Shown here: one piece after another, positions 26,249 through 34,232 of the stretch
Layout: each line of letters opens with the position of its first letter
Numbering within the stretch: the stretch's first letter is position 1
DNA from: Gracilimonas sp040877545
GTDB taxonomy: Bacteria > Bacteroidota > Rhodothermia > Balneolales > Balneolaceae
Reading direction: 5' to 3'
Assembly: GCA_040877545.1 (NCBI GenBank)
Contig: JBBDNN010000020.1
Span: forward strand, 1-34,232
DNA: 34,232 nt
Made by a program: the position numbers and the translations under genes
Notes under the pieces: generated by a model
Seen by the model: only the letters and a program-made list of their open reading frames with translations
The model's database searches: none
What the model was told of the DNA's origin: nothing

Positions 26249-27171
26249 GATAATCCAAGCTCCGCTTTTTTGATGTTATCTTCCCCGACAGTGGAGATAA
26301 AAATTTCTTGTAGTGATGGCTCAACGCGCTCGAATTTATGTATCTCGGCATTAGACATGGCAAGCTTCAAAATATCCTGAATGCTTTGACCATTTAAAAC
26401 CCTGATTTCGGCAAAATTGGTAGAGCGGTTGTTGATTCGAACGTCGTTGAGTTTATCCAGGAATGATCCATCGCCCTCAAATTCCAGATTGATGGTATTT
26501 TGCCCGAATGAAGCTTTTATCTCTCTCAGCTTACCCTGTAAAACAGCTTCTCCATTATTGAAAAGACAAATATCATCACACATTTGCTCTACCTGTTCCA
26601 TCCGGTGCGTGGAAAATAAAATAGTTTTTCCCTGCTCTTTTAATTCAATAATAATTTCCTTCAGTGTTTCACTATTGATAGGGTCAAGGCCGCTGAAAGG
26701 TTCATCAAAAATATAGATATCAGGATCGTGGGCAATGGTAGCTATGAATTGAATTTTTTGAGACATACCTTTCGAAAGTTCGCCCACCTCTTTCTTCTTC
26801 CAATCGGAAGCGCCAAAACGCTCGAGCCAGTAATCAATAGATTTAGCAGCTTCATTTGAACTTAAGCCTTTCAATTGAGTGAGATATAAAAGCTGATCCA
26901 TCACCTTCATTTTTTTGTATAACCCCCGCTCTTCAGGCATATAACCAATCATTTTTTGTGTCTCAGGGCTTGCCTCTATTCCGTTAATGGCAATATTTCC
27001 CGCATCAGGAGTGAGAATATGATTTATCATTCGAATGGTGGTAGTTTTTCCGGCACCATTAGGCCCCAGCAAACCGAATATCCGGCCCTTTTCTACTTCA
27101 AAACTCACATCATTTACGGCAATGGTTTTTCCGAATGTTTTGTTGATGTTATTCACTTTTATAACTGCCAT
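26245..27171 (-). CDS. ABC transporter ATP-binding protein (NatA-like)
   Basis: The 308-residue ATPase has Walker A GPNGAGKT (residues 36-43), a Q-loop near MIGYMPEERGLY, the signature LSKGMSQKIQF (a variant of LSGGQ), Walker B IYIFDEPFSGLDP and the switch His in STHRMEQ. The C-terminal ~80 residues are the DUF4162-type extension seen in NatA-like proteins. I start it at the ATG at 27171; an upstream TTG (27183) would add four residues. It is the first gene of a two-gene unit with the permease. Confidence 0.9.
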   Translation of the reverse strand: MAVIKVNNINKTFGKTIAVNDVSFEVEKGRIFGLLGPNGAGKTTTIRMINHILTPDAGNIAINGIEASPETQKMIGYMPEERGLYKKMKVMDQLLYLTQLKGLSSNEAAKSIDYWLERFGASDWKKKEVGELSKGMSQKIQFIATIAHDPDIYIFDEPFSGLDPINSETLKEIIIELKEQGKTILFSTHRMEQVEQMCDDICLFNNGEAVLQGKLREIKASFGQNTINLEFEGDGSFLDKLNDVRINNRSTNFAEIRVLNGQSIQDILKLAMSNAEIHKFERVEPSLQEIFISTVGEDNIKKAELGLS

Positions 27172-27316
27172 GATACCCCACAATTTTTGGTCAATTTAAA
27201 ATATTGAGAATGTTTCGTATTTCTTTGCAAGAGGCCCGAAGATTTCTTATTACTCATAGAAGATGATGATTAGCTTCAACAGTAACGATAAATAACTTAA
27301 TAGGTTTCACTAAATA

Positions 27317-28756
27317 ATGCACATTATTCATTTAAGTGCGGAATGTTTTCCTGCAGCTAAAGTTGGCGGATTAGCAGATGTAGTTGGTTCGCTTCCTAAA
27401 TATCTTAACAGCCTTGGAGAGCAATGCGAGGTTATTATCCCGAAGTATGGAAATCACTGGATAAGCTCCCGTAATTTTGAAACTATTTATAGCGGCTCCT
27501 TTTCAATGGGTTTTGATGAGATTAAATTTTCTGTACAAAAATTGCAGAATAATGAGCTGGGTTTTCCTTTTTATGTCATTGATATCCCCGATCGTTTCGA
27601 CCGCCCCGGTATCTATATTGATCCCTGGTCGGGGCATGGATACTGGGATGAGTACGAACGTTTTCTCAGCTTCCAGGTTGCTGCGCTCGAATGGGTGAAA
27701 AATCGTAAAAATAAGCCGGATGTTATACATTGCCATGATCATCATGTAGGTTTGATTCCTTTTATGTTGACGCAGTGTAACCGGTTTCGAGAACTTGCGA
27801 GTATTCCCACGGTATTAACTGTTCACAACGCGGAATATCAGGGCCAATATCCGAGAGATAATTACAAATTACTTCCCGCATTCAATATCAATAACATTGG
27901 TCTTTTGGATTGGGACGGAAAACTGAATTCACTGGCATCGGCCTTAAAATGTGCCTGGAAGATTACTACGGTTTCCCAAAGTTATATGGATGAACTGGCG
28001 GAAAACAGCAACGGGTTAGAGCTTCTCTTTAAACAAGAGCGGCAGAAATCTATGGGAATTGTTAATGGAATTGATACCGAAGTATGGAATCCCGGAATGG
28101 ATAAATTACTGGAATTTAACTTCACTACTAAAAATCGAAAAAAGGGAAAAAAAGAAAATAAGAAGTACCTGTGCAAAGAATTTGGCTTGAATCCTGAACT
28201 TCCTATGGTTGCCTTTATCGGCCGGTTGGTCCGTGAGAAAGGCGCCGATTTATTGCCCGATATATTCAGTAATTTCATGGACTCAGAGACAAAAATTAAT
28301 TTTATTTTGTTGGGAACGGGGGATCCACAATTGCACCAAATATTTTCTCGTATGCAAGGCGATCATGTTGGCTATTTTGATGCCACACTGGAATACAATG
28401 AAAAGCTTGCTCATCAAATTTATGCCGGCACCGATTTTATTTTAATGCCTTCGCGCGTAGAACCTTGCGGGCTCAATCAAATGTTTGCGATGCGGTATGG
28501 AACCATTCCTATTGTGCGGGGAGTTGGAGGATTGAAAGATACTGTTAAAGATATTTCTAAGCCTGGTGGTTATGGAATTACTTTTGATGATTTCAGTTTG
28601 GAAAAAGCCTCCCATGCCGTTAAACGTGCGGTTGATTTATATAACAATCAACAAAAATTTGCCAATGTAATTAATACCGCCATGAAGCTGGATTTTTCAT
28701 GGAACCGTTCGGCCAATGAATATCTTAATATGTATAAAGCACTTAAACCAAAATAG
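27317..28756 (+). CDS. glgA: Glycogen synthase (ADP-glucose)
   Basis: This GT5 glycosyltransferase extends alpha-1,4-glucan from ADP-glucose. The 479-residue protein has the starch-synthase motif KVGGLAD with substrate-binding Lys15, VIHCHDHH, LTVHNAEYQG, the second Rossmann domain opening with FIGRLVREKG, and the catalytic PSRVEPCGLNQMFAMRYGT with its E-x7-E-like pattern. Length and order are standard. glgC follows six bases downstream on the same strand, so the pair forms a glycogen operon that lets the cell store carbon. Confidence 0.95.
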   Translation: MHIIHLSAECFPAAKVGGLADVVGSLPKYLNSLGEQCEVIIPKYGNHWISSRNFETIYSGSFSMGFDEIKFSVQKLQNNELGFPFYVIDIPDRFDRPGIYIDPWSGHGYWDEYERFLSFQVAALEWVKNRKNKPDVIHCHDHHVGLIPFMLTQCNRFRELASIPTVLTVHNAEYQGQYPRDNYKLLPAFNINNIGLLDWDGKLNSLASALKCAWKITTVSQSYMDELAENSNGLELLFKQERQKSMGIVNGIDTEVWNPGMDKLLEFNFTTKNRKKGKKENKKYLCKEFGLNPELPMVAFIGRLVREKGADLLPDIFSNFMDSETKINFILLGTGDPQLHQIFSRMQGDHVGYFDATLEYNEKLAHQIYAGTDFILMPSRVEPCGLNQMFAMRYGTIPIVRGVGGLKDTVKDISKPGGYGITFDDFSLEKASHAVKRAVDLYNNQQKFANVINTAMKLDFSWNRSANEYLNMYKALKPK

Positions 28757-28762
28757 GGGACC

Positions 28763-30034
28763 ATGAAAAATTCAGTTATTGCTGTAATTTTAGGAGGAGG
28801 AAGGGGAACACGGTTGTTTCCGCTAACCGATCATCGTTCAAAACCGGCAGTTCCCGTTGGTGGAAAATATCGGTTGGTGGATATTCCTATCTCTAATTGT
28901 TTGAATTCGGATATTCGCAGAATTTATGTACTCACACAGTTTAATTCTGCTTCACTAAACCGCCACATCAAAAACACCTATAACTTTGATGTCTTCAGCA
29001 GTGGCTTTGTAGATATACTGGCAGCAGAACAAACTCCGGTTAGTCAGGATTGGTTTCAGGGAACGGCGGATGCGGTAAAACAGTCGGTCCATCACATGGA
29101 AAACCACGACTATGAATATGTTCTGATTTTATCCGGCGACCAACTCTATCAAATGGACTACCGCAAGTTACTGGAGCGCCATAAGCAAAATAATGCCGAT
29201 CTAACAGTGGCAACTATTCCTGTAGTGGCTGAAGAGGCTACAGAATTTGGCATTATGAAAACAAACTCGGAAGGAATAATTGAGAATTTTGTAGAAAAAC
29301 CATCTGCAGGTGAGTTAGATAAGTGGAAATCGGAGGTACCTGAACCGTATAAAAGTGAAGGAAAGGATTATTTAGCCTCAATGGGTATATATATCTTCAA
29401 CAGAAAAGTACTGAAAAAGCTATTTGATGATAACCCAGATGCCACCGACTTTGGAAAAGAACTAATCCCCAAATGTGTAAGTGGCGGGCAAAAAGTGTGC
29501 AGTTATGAATTTGGCGGATATTGGACCGACATCGGAACCATTCCTTCCTTTTTTGAAGCTAATTTGTCGTTGGCTGATACTATACCAGATTTCAATTTAT
29601 ATGATAACGAAAATTCTGTTTACACCAGGGCTCGTTTACTTCCCGGATCAAAACTGATGGGCACTACCCTCGAAAATGCCCTGATGGCAGAAGGCTGCAT
29701 TATTGAAGCAAGCCGGATTGTACGATCGGTAATCGGGATAAGATCCAGGATTGGAAAAGGTACGACGGTGGAATATTCCATTATTATGGGGAATGATTTA
29801 TTTCAGGATCGGTCGGTGGTGGAGAATGCTTCAGCAGAAAACCCTGCCTGGGGAATTGGTCAACGCTGCTATATCAGTAATGCAATCATTGACCGAAATG
29901 TGGCAGTTGGAAATGATGTACGAATAGTTGGAGGCAAGTATCTCGAAGATGGTGACCATAAATATCACTATGTGAGAGATGGAATTGTTATCGTAAAGAA
30001 AGGGACAGTGATACCGGATGGAACAATAATCTGA
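28763..30034 (+). CDS. glgC: Glucose-1-phosphate adenylyltransferase
   Basis: It makes ADP-glucose, the committed and usually allosterically controlled step of glycogen synthesis. The 423-residue protein has GGGRGTRLFPLTDHRSKPAVPVGGKYRL at its N-terminus (the pyrophosphorylase loop, shown here in parts: GGGRGTRLFPLT then SKPAVPVGGKY), DWFQGTADAV, LSGDQLYQMDY, EKP and YWTDIGTIPSF. A left-handed beta-helix domain follows. A GGGGA ribosome site lies just before the ATG. Immediate linkage to glgA supports the assignment. Confidence 0.95.
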   Translation: MKNSVIAVILGGGRGTRLFPLTDHRSKPAVPVGGKYRLVDIPISNCLNSDIRRIYVLTQFNSASLNRHIKNTYNFDVFSSGFVDILAAEQTPVSQDWFQGTADAVKQSVHHMENHDYEYVLILSGDQLYQMDYRKLLERHKQNNADLTVATIPVVAEEATEFGIMKTNSEGIIENFVEKPSAGELDKWKSEVPEPYKSEGKDYLASMGIYIFNRKVLKKLFDDNPDATDFGKELIPKCVSGGQKVCSYEFGGYWTDIGTIPSFFEANLSLADTIPDFNLYDNENSVYTRARLLPGSKLMGTTLENALMAEGCIIEASRIVRSVIGIRSRIGKGTTVEYSIIMGNDLFQDRSVVENASAENPAWGIGQRCYISNAIIDRNVAVGNDVRIVGGKYLEDGDHKYHYVRDGIVIVKKGTVIPDGTII

Positions 30035-30068
30035 GGATTAAAAAGATGCTCAGTTGTAACCGGTAAAT

Positions 30069-30293
30069 TTATATCCTTAGCACTTTGGTTTGATGAATTC
30101 CAACATCCTGAATTACGTCCTTAGCTCCACGAACAATATCTTCCAGGCCAAAAGCTATACTTACAGTTAATGCAGCTACTGCTAACCAAATATATACTTT
30201 ATTTTTACTTAGAAGAGGATGACTTTTGAATTTGTAGTTAAGAACCACCATTACTAATAAAGTAATTGACATACCTAAAAAGAAATCCGACAT
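30069..30293 (-). CDS. Small two-segment membrane protein
   Basis: The 74-residue protein has two hydrophobic helices (about residues 4-20 and 33-50) separated by a short basic loop, and a soluble C-terminus (EDIVRGAKDVIQDVG). An AGGGG ribosome site lies nine bases before the ATG, which supports it as a real gene. It follows sucD on the same strand after a terminator and converges on glgC. I do not recognise the family and see no functional motif. Confidence 0.6.
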   Translation of the reverse strand: MSDFFLGMSITLLVMVVLNYKFKSHPLLSKNKVYIWLAVAALTVSIAFGLEDIVRGAKDVIQDVGIHQTKVLRI

Positions 30294-30315
30294 ATTTTAT
30301 ACCCCTGTTTTACCC

Positions 30316-30344
30316 TAAATAAAAGCCACTCGTATTGAGTGGCT
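30316..30344 (-). terminator. Rho-independent terminator after sucD
   Basis: On the minus strand AGCCACTC and GAGTGGCT form a perfect 8-bp stem with a 5-base loop followed by TTTTATTT, 30 bases beyond the sucD stop. It separates sucD from the small membrane protein gene. Confidence 0.8.
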
Positions 30345-30373
30345 GATAGTATAACTAAAACAATAATTAAAGT

Positions 30374-31249
30374 CTAAGCAATTTCAAGCAGGTTCTTTAG
30401 TGTAATTCCTATTTCTGCAGGACTTTCAACCACTGTAATACCCGCTTCGGCCAATGCTTTCTTTTTCTCCTGTGCGGTTCCTTTTCCACCGGAAATAATA
30501 GCGCCTGCATGGCCCATTCGTCGGCCGGGAGGGGCTGTGCTTCCTGCAATAAATGCAACAACAGGCTTCGTTACATGCTCCTTAATATATTCTGCGGCTT
30601 CTTCTTCAGCAGTTCCGCCAATTTCACCAATTAATACAATAGAATCCGTATCGGGATCTTCCTGAAGAAGTTTAACGGCATCGAGATGCGTAGTTCCGAT
30701 AATAGGGTCACCGCCAATACCGATAGCTGTACTTTGCCCCAGTCCTTCTTTTGTAAGTTGATCAACAGCTTCGTAGGTGAGTGTACCGGAGCGGGAAATC
30801 ACGCCTACTTTTCCAGGGATAAAAATATTACCCGGCATAATTCCAACTTTGGCTTCGCCAGGTGTAATAACACCTGGACAATTTGGCCCGATTAATGTAG
30901 CCCCTCGACTTTTTACCACTTGTCGAGCTATAATCATGTCTTTAACAGGAATGCCTTCTGTGATACAAATAATTACTTTAATACCTGCAAAAGCAGCTTC
31001 GGTTATGGCATCTCCGGCAAAAGCAGGGGGTACAAAAATAATGGATGTATTGGCATCCGTCTTTTCCACTGCTTCAGCTACAGTATTAAATACAGGCCGT
31101 TCTAAATGCTCCTGATTACCTTTTCCAGGTGTAACACCGCCGACCACATTCGTGCCGTATTCAATCATTTGTTCGGCATGAAAGGTGCCTTCACTTCCGG
31201 TAAAACCTTGCACAATCAGGCGGGTATCTTTTCCTACTAATACGCTCAT
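30374..31249 (-). CDS. sucD: Succinate-CoA ligase alpha subunit
   Basis: With the beta subunit SucC it interconverts succinyl-CoA and succinate in the TCA cycle while forming ATP or GTP. The 291-residue protein has the CoA-binding Rossmann domain (VQGFTGSEGTFHAEQM), IGPNCPGVI, the GxIGGTAEEEAAEY stretch and the phosphorylated His247 in RRMGHAGAIISGG. Length is standard. sucC is not beside it, unlike the sucCD operon of many bacteria. On the minus strand a TATATT (31284-31289) with TTTCAA 17 bases upstream is a possible, weak promoter. Confidence 0.96.
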   Translation of the reverse strand: MSVLVGKDTRLIVQGFTGSEGTFHAEQMIEYGTNVVGGVTPGKGNQEHLERPVFNTVAEAVEKTDANTSIIFVPPAFAGDAITEAAFAGIKVIICITEGIPVKDMIIARQVVKSRGATLIGPNCPGVITPGEAKVGIMPGNIFIPGKVGVISRSGTLTYEAVDQLTKEGLGQSTAIGIGGDPIIGTTHLDAVKLLQEDPDTDSIVLIGEIGGTAEEEAAEYIKEHVTKPVVAFIAGSTAPPGRRMGHAGAIISGGKGTAQEKKKALAEAGITVVESPAEIGITLKNLLEIA

Positions 31250-31606
31250 TTGAGACTTTTTGAGATTAAAATTTCAGGTTTGGAATATAGCACGAATGGC
31301 AAGAAATTGAAATTGCTTTTATGCGGTTTGTTTAACCAATCATCTCGGCCTCAGCGTATCAGGTGCGGGATATTTTTTGCCAGCTGTGCCAATGTATTGG
31401 AAAAAGTTGAACAGGTAATAATTAAGGACAGCAGGAAATTCGATTTCATTTTGTATTAATTATCTGTAGCCATTTGTATATACATGAAGTTTAGCAGTAA
31501 ATGATTATACGCAGAGGGTATATCTTCTCAGGCATTAATAATATTATTTGGTAAGAATCCAATATTCACTCCCTCACTTCATCCCCAAATTTATTATCAT
31601 TGACAC
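31250..31606. other. Divergent intergenic region between sucD and dnaG
   Basis: This 357-base gap must hold the promoters of sucD (leftward) and dnaG (rightward). I see a weak candidate for sucD (31284-31312), one short minus-strand frame with a signal-peptide look (31351-31449), and nothing else firm. No tRNA, riboswitch or clear hairpin was found. Confidence 0.6.
31351..31449 (-). CDS. Possible 32-residue signal-peptide-like peptide
   Basis: An ATG at 31449 opens a 32-codon frame beginning MKSNFLLSLIITCSTFSNT and reaching LAQ at residue 22, which resembles the '-AQ' signal peptides of other secreted proteins in this window. Only ten residues follow before a TGA. It may be a tiny secreted peptide, the 5' remnant of a lost gene, or chance. 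No good ribosome site is seen. Confidence 0.25.
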   Translation of the reverse strand: MKSNFLLSLIITCSTFSNTLAQLAKNIPHLIR

Positions 31607-33643
31607 ATGATAAGTGACGAAAAAAAAGAAGAAGTTCGGGAGGCCGCAGATATTGTTGAGGTGGTTTCGGACTATGTGAAATTGAAGCGTTCGGGCGGTG
31701 GATATACCGGCCTGTGTCCTTATCACAATGAAAAAACGCCCTCCTTTAATGTGACGCCGCGGCTGGGAATTTTTAAGTGTTTTGGCTGTGGAGAATCCGG
31801 CGATGTATTTAAATTTGTGATGGACCAGGATGGGATCGGGTTTGTGGAATCCATTCGTCAGCTTGCTGAACGCTATGGTGTCTTCATTCCAGAAGACGAA
31901 AACGAAGAACCCAGTGAAAGTACACAGCTTCGTGAAGGAATTTATCATGCACTGAAATTTGCAGGTGTTTATTTCTATAGAAATCTGATTGAAAATCCCG
32001 ATGCAAAAAAGGCGCTGAAATATTTGGAAGGAAGAGGTTACAACGCCGCAGTTTTTAAAAAATATGGATTAGGCTACGCACCATCCGGTGGCGAAGATCT
32101 TGGGAAAGCAGCCAAAAATGCGGGCATTGACGAGCAGTATTTAGTGGAGGCGGACCTTATAAAACCAAGCCAAAGAGGCAGCGGTTATTACGATACTTTT
32201 CGGGGAAGACTGATGTTTCCTATTTTTAATCCTACAGGAAAAGTAATTGCTTTTGCGGGGCGCGTGCTGGGGAATGAAAAGACGGCCAAATATATCAATT
32301 CAGCCCAAACCAAAGTGTACAATAAAAGTGATGTGGTGTATGGGGTGAATTTTGCCCGGAATGAAATTCGCCGCCATAAGGAAGTGATTTTGGTGGAGGG
32401 TTACACGGATGTAATAACGCTGATGGAGCATGGAATCGAGAATGTGGTTGCCAGCAGCGGGACTTCCCTTACCCCGGGACAGATGAAAATTCTGCACCGA
32501 TACGGCGAGCGTATTATCATGATTTATGATTCTGATAATGCCGGACAAACTGCCATGAAAAGAGGGATCAATATTGCGCTGCAGGAAGGGATGGAAGTAC
32601 AGTTGTTGGAGTTACCGGAAGGACAGGATCCTGACTCTTTTGTGAAACAGTTCGGGAAAGAATCTTTTGAGGAATTGAAAAAAGAAGAAGCCGGTGATTT
32701 TGTGAATTTCCTGCTGCAAAAAGCGGAAGAAGAACAGCGGCTGGAAAACCCGGTTGAACAGAAAAAGGTGATTTCTGAAATATTAGAAGCTGTCGCTCAT
32801 ATACCGGATGAAATTCAGCGGCAGGTGTATGTGCAGCATCTTCATCAAAAAACACAAAAATTCCGCCGCGGAACCGACAGAGATTTATTTGTTGAACTGG
32901 AACGTGTTTTGAATGTAAAAAGAATGGAGGAGAAACGTTCGAAGAAAAGGAATGAGGTAAGGCAAAGAGTTGAGGAGGAGAGGAAAGGGGACGGGAGACC
33001 GATAACTGGAGATGGAAGACCGGCGGCTGGGGATGGGAGGCCAGAAGAATCTGCTCCTGAAAATCAGTCTGTTTCACCTTCAACAAAAAAGAAGCCGCAT
33101 TACGAGAAAGAGCTAATTCGGTTAATGGTTACCTATGGTCGCGATATGGTTGAATATATTTGTTCGATAACCAATCAGCGCCTGTTCGAGGATGAAGAAC
33201 TGCGGATGTTTTTCTCGGATATTGTTGATCGATATAAAAAGGAAGAAGAGATTTCAATTCAGGTGTATTCTGGTAAACCAGATCCATTCCTGAAATTAGT
33301 TGGGGATGTTTTTCTGGAGCAACATTCTGCCAGTGACCGGCATGCCGAGAAAGTGGGACTAAAGTATGAAAAGGATAAAAATCCCTATCGAACTGCAAAA
33401 AGTGCCATTCGAACACTGGAAATTAATTTCTTCAAAAGGAAGTTGAATGAACTCGCTGATAAAATAGGTCAGGTAACGGGTGATGAAAAAATGGAATTGA
33501 TGAAAAAGCAGAAAGATATAAAATCAAAATTAACCCGCAGAGACAGCACTGATCCCGATGATCTTTATCCGAGTCCCGAAAAAGGGGCAAAGAATGTGGT
33601 TAATGAAGCTTTTCAGTATAAGATGAAAGAGAGAAAAAAGTAA
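31607..33643 (+). CDS. dnaG: DNA primase
   Basis: DnaG lays RNA primers at the replication fork. The 678-residue protein has the N-terminal zinc finger (Cys37, His40, Cys58, Cys61), the RNA polymerase core with GRLMFPIFNPTGKVIAFAGR, and the TOPRIM motifs VEGYTDVITLMEHG and IMIYDSDNAGQTA. The C-terminal DnaB-interacting region (from about residue 490) is long and charged. Between core and C-terminus lies a Lys/Arg/Glu-rich linker carrying three tandem GDGRPxx units (residues 461-479). The sigma-rpsU neighbours of the classical macromolecular-synthesis operon are absent; the gene appears to stand alone. Confidence 0.95.
   Translation: MISDEKKEEVREAADIVEVVSDYVKLKRSGGGYTGLCPYHNEKTPSFNVTPRLGIFKCFGCGESGDVFKFVMDQDGIGFVESIRQLAERYGVFIPEDENEEPSESTQLREGIYHALKFAGVYFYRNLIENPDAKKALKYLEGRGYNAAVFKKYGLGYAPSGGEDLGKAAKNAGIDEQYLVEADLIKPSQRGSGYYDTFRGRLMFPIFNPTGKVIAFAGRVLGNEKTAKYINSAQTKVYNKSDVVYGVNFARNEIRRHKEVILVEGYTDVITLMEHGIENVVASSGTSLTPGQMKILHRYGERIIMIYDSDNAGQTAMKRGINIALQEGMEVQLLELPEGQDPDSFVKQFGKESFEELKKEEAGDFVNFLLQKAEEEQRLENPVEQKKVISEILEAVAHIPDEIQRQVYVQHLHQKTQKFRRGTDRDLFVELERVLNVKRMEEKRSKKRNEVRQRVEEERKGDGRPITGDGRPAAGDGRPEESAPENQSVSPSTKKKPHYEKELIRLMVTYGRDMVEYICSITNQRLFEDEELRMFFSDIVDRYKKEEEISIQVYSGKPDPFLKLVGDVFLEQHSASDRHAEKVGLKYEKDKNPYRTAKSAIRTLEINFFKRKLNELADKIGQVTGDEKMELMKKQKDIKSKLTRRDSTDPDDLYPSPEKGAKNVVNEAFQYKMKERKK
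32987..33043 (+). repeat. 21-bp tandem repeat in the dnaG linker
   Basis: Three in-frame 21-bp units encode GDGRPIT, GDGRPAA and GDGRPEE. They lie in the flexible linker before the C-terminal domain, where length changes would be tolerated. Confidence 0.8.
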
Positions 33644-33659
33644 TAATGGGATTACAGAC

Positions 33660-34064
33660 TCAGAGTTCGCAGTTCAGCATCCACCTGATACCGAATTTAT
33701 CCTGAAGCATTCCATAACGGGCGCCCCAAAAAGTATCCTCCAATGGCATGGTAACTTTGCCGCCATCGGCAAGTGCTTTAAATAGTTTATCCTGCTCTTC
33801 GGTGCTTGTGAGATTAATGCTCAGCTGAACATTGTCTCCCTCGGTAATTGTTTTATGTGGCGCACCATCCGAAAACAAGATGTGTATATTTTCAGTTTTT
33901 AGCTCTGCATGCATGATCTTGTTTTTATGATCATCAGGAACCGGCATTTCAGTATCACCAAATCGCTGGAGTAAAATTATTTCACCGCCCATGCATTCTT
34001 TATAAAAGGTGAGGGCTTCTTCGCAGTTTCCCTGGAAAAAGAGGTAAGGATTCAGAGTTTTCAT
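33660..34064 (-). CDS. PhnB-like VOC superfamily protein
   Basis: The 134-residue protein has the glyoxalase/VOC fold pattern of the PhnB-like (3-demethylubiquinone methyltransferase-like, COG2764) branch: LNPYLFFQGNCEEALTFYKE at the start, GGEIILLQRFGD, IMHAELKTENIHILFSD and the ending FWGARYGMLQDKFGIRWML. Members are metal-binding or cofactor-free and mostly uncharacterised. It converges on dnaG with a 16-base gap, and its start overlaps a possible upstream frame by ATGA. Confidence 0.88.
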   Translation of the reverse strand: MKTLNPYLFFQGNCEEALTFYKECMGGEIILLQRFGDTEMPVPDDHKNKIMHAELKTENIHILFSDGAPHKTITEGDNVQLSINLTSTEEQDKLFKALADGGKVTMPLEDTFWGARYGMLQDKFGIRWMLNCEL

Positions 34065-34232
34065 ACGTGTGAATTTTTATTAATGCGGAATATGTGCAGG
34101 TGGAAGTTAATTAATTTTTTTAAAGATGCTTTAAAGTCCCTGAAGTACAATGCTGGAGCTAAATAGTAAAATCCGAGGAGTTCAACTATAGGCAGCCTTT
34201 GGCCCGCTCCATCACCCGGCTCGTTTTTAAGG
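34061..34232 (-). CDS. Possible C-terminal end of an unrecognised protein
   Basis: An open minus-strand frame enters from the right edge and ends in a TGA that shares ATGA with the VOC gene start. It gives 56 residues including QRLPIVELLGFYYLAPALYF and ends NKNSHV. The overlap is typical of an operon, but the A/T-rich second half and lack of recognisable motifs make it doubtful. A second frame gives a shorter, basic ending (TSRVMERAKGCL) that stops near 34190 and is equally possible. Confidence 0.25.
   Translation of the reverse strand, partial: LKNEPGDGAGQRLPIVELLGFYYLAPALYFRDFKASLKKLINFHLHIFRINKNSHV

Noticed and set aside
31250..31459. 69-codon plus-strand frame in the sucD-dnaG gap
   Set aside because: It begins with a TTG at the sucD start, has no ribosome site and no domain-like pattern; it is likely chance.
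32559..33086. 172-codon minus-strand frame opposite dnaG
   Set aside because: It is antisense to the primase TOPRIM and linker region, and its Pro/Ser/Leu-rich text is the mirror of a charged linker.
34190..34232. End of an ECF sigma factor at the right edge (frame ending SRVMERAKGCL)
   Set aside because: Only about 14 residues are visible, and the likeness to a sigma region 4 end is too weak to call.

Overview
The window looks like chromosomal DNA of a marine or halophilic member of the Balneolota (Balneola/Gracilimonas type) or a close relative in the Bacteroidota-Rhodothermota assemblage. The grounds are moderately low G+C, few clear Shine-Dalgarno sites, secreted proteins ending in '-AQ' signal peptides, a giant surface protein with a type IX secretion (T9SS) sorting tail, a two-domain dCTP deaminase and a CrtY-type lycopene cyclase. 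The placement is inferred from gene content; there is no rRNA gene to confirm it.

Layout. 1-5.5 kb: the start of an unrecognised membrane-anchored protein, then a 1655-residue T9SS surface protein with invasin-like domains, both on the minus strand. 5.8-8.9 kb: a tight dTDP-L-rhamnose operon in the order rfbA-rfbD-rfbC-rfbB. 9-12 kb: an EVE-domain protein, then a translationally coupled run (dCTP deaminase, BFD-like [2Fe-2S] protein, RsmE) and an orphan MNT nucleotidyltransferase. 12-16 kb: lycopene cyclase, threonine aldolase, a 34-residue basic microprotein and an ArgD-type aminotransferase. 15.9-16.7 kb: a REP-associated tyrosine transposase (RAYT) framed by inverted pairs of REP palindromes and by a 53/54-bp direct repeat that includes the 3' end of tex. 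16.7-19 kb: tex. 19-22 kb: a YceI protein, a porin-like barrel with a strong terminator, and a divergent second YceI-like protein. 22-27 kb: a HisN-like phosphatase overlapping an M1-like protein that has lost its zinc-binding residues, then a NatA/NatB-type ABC exporter. 27-30 kb: glgA-glgC for glycogen. 30-34 kb: a small membrane protein, sucD, dnaG and a PhnB-like VOC protein.

Most of the window is ordinary housekeeping and envelope metabolism: sugar nucleotides for surface polysaccharide, glycogen storage, nucleotide supply, amino-acid and TCA enzymes. I do not see a complete new defence or mobile system. The items most worth a second look are the RAYT/REP unit with its long direct repeat, the apparently non-catalytic M1-HEAT protein, a 5S-rRNA-like structured segment upstream of the dCTP deaminase gene, the basic microprotein, and the MNT gene whose expected HEPN partner is missing.
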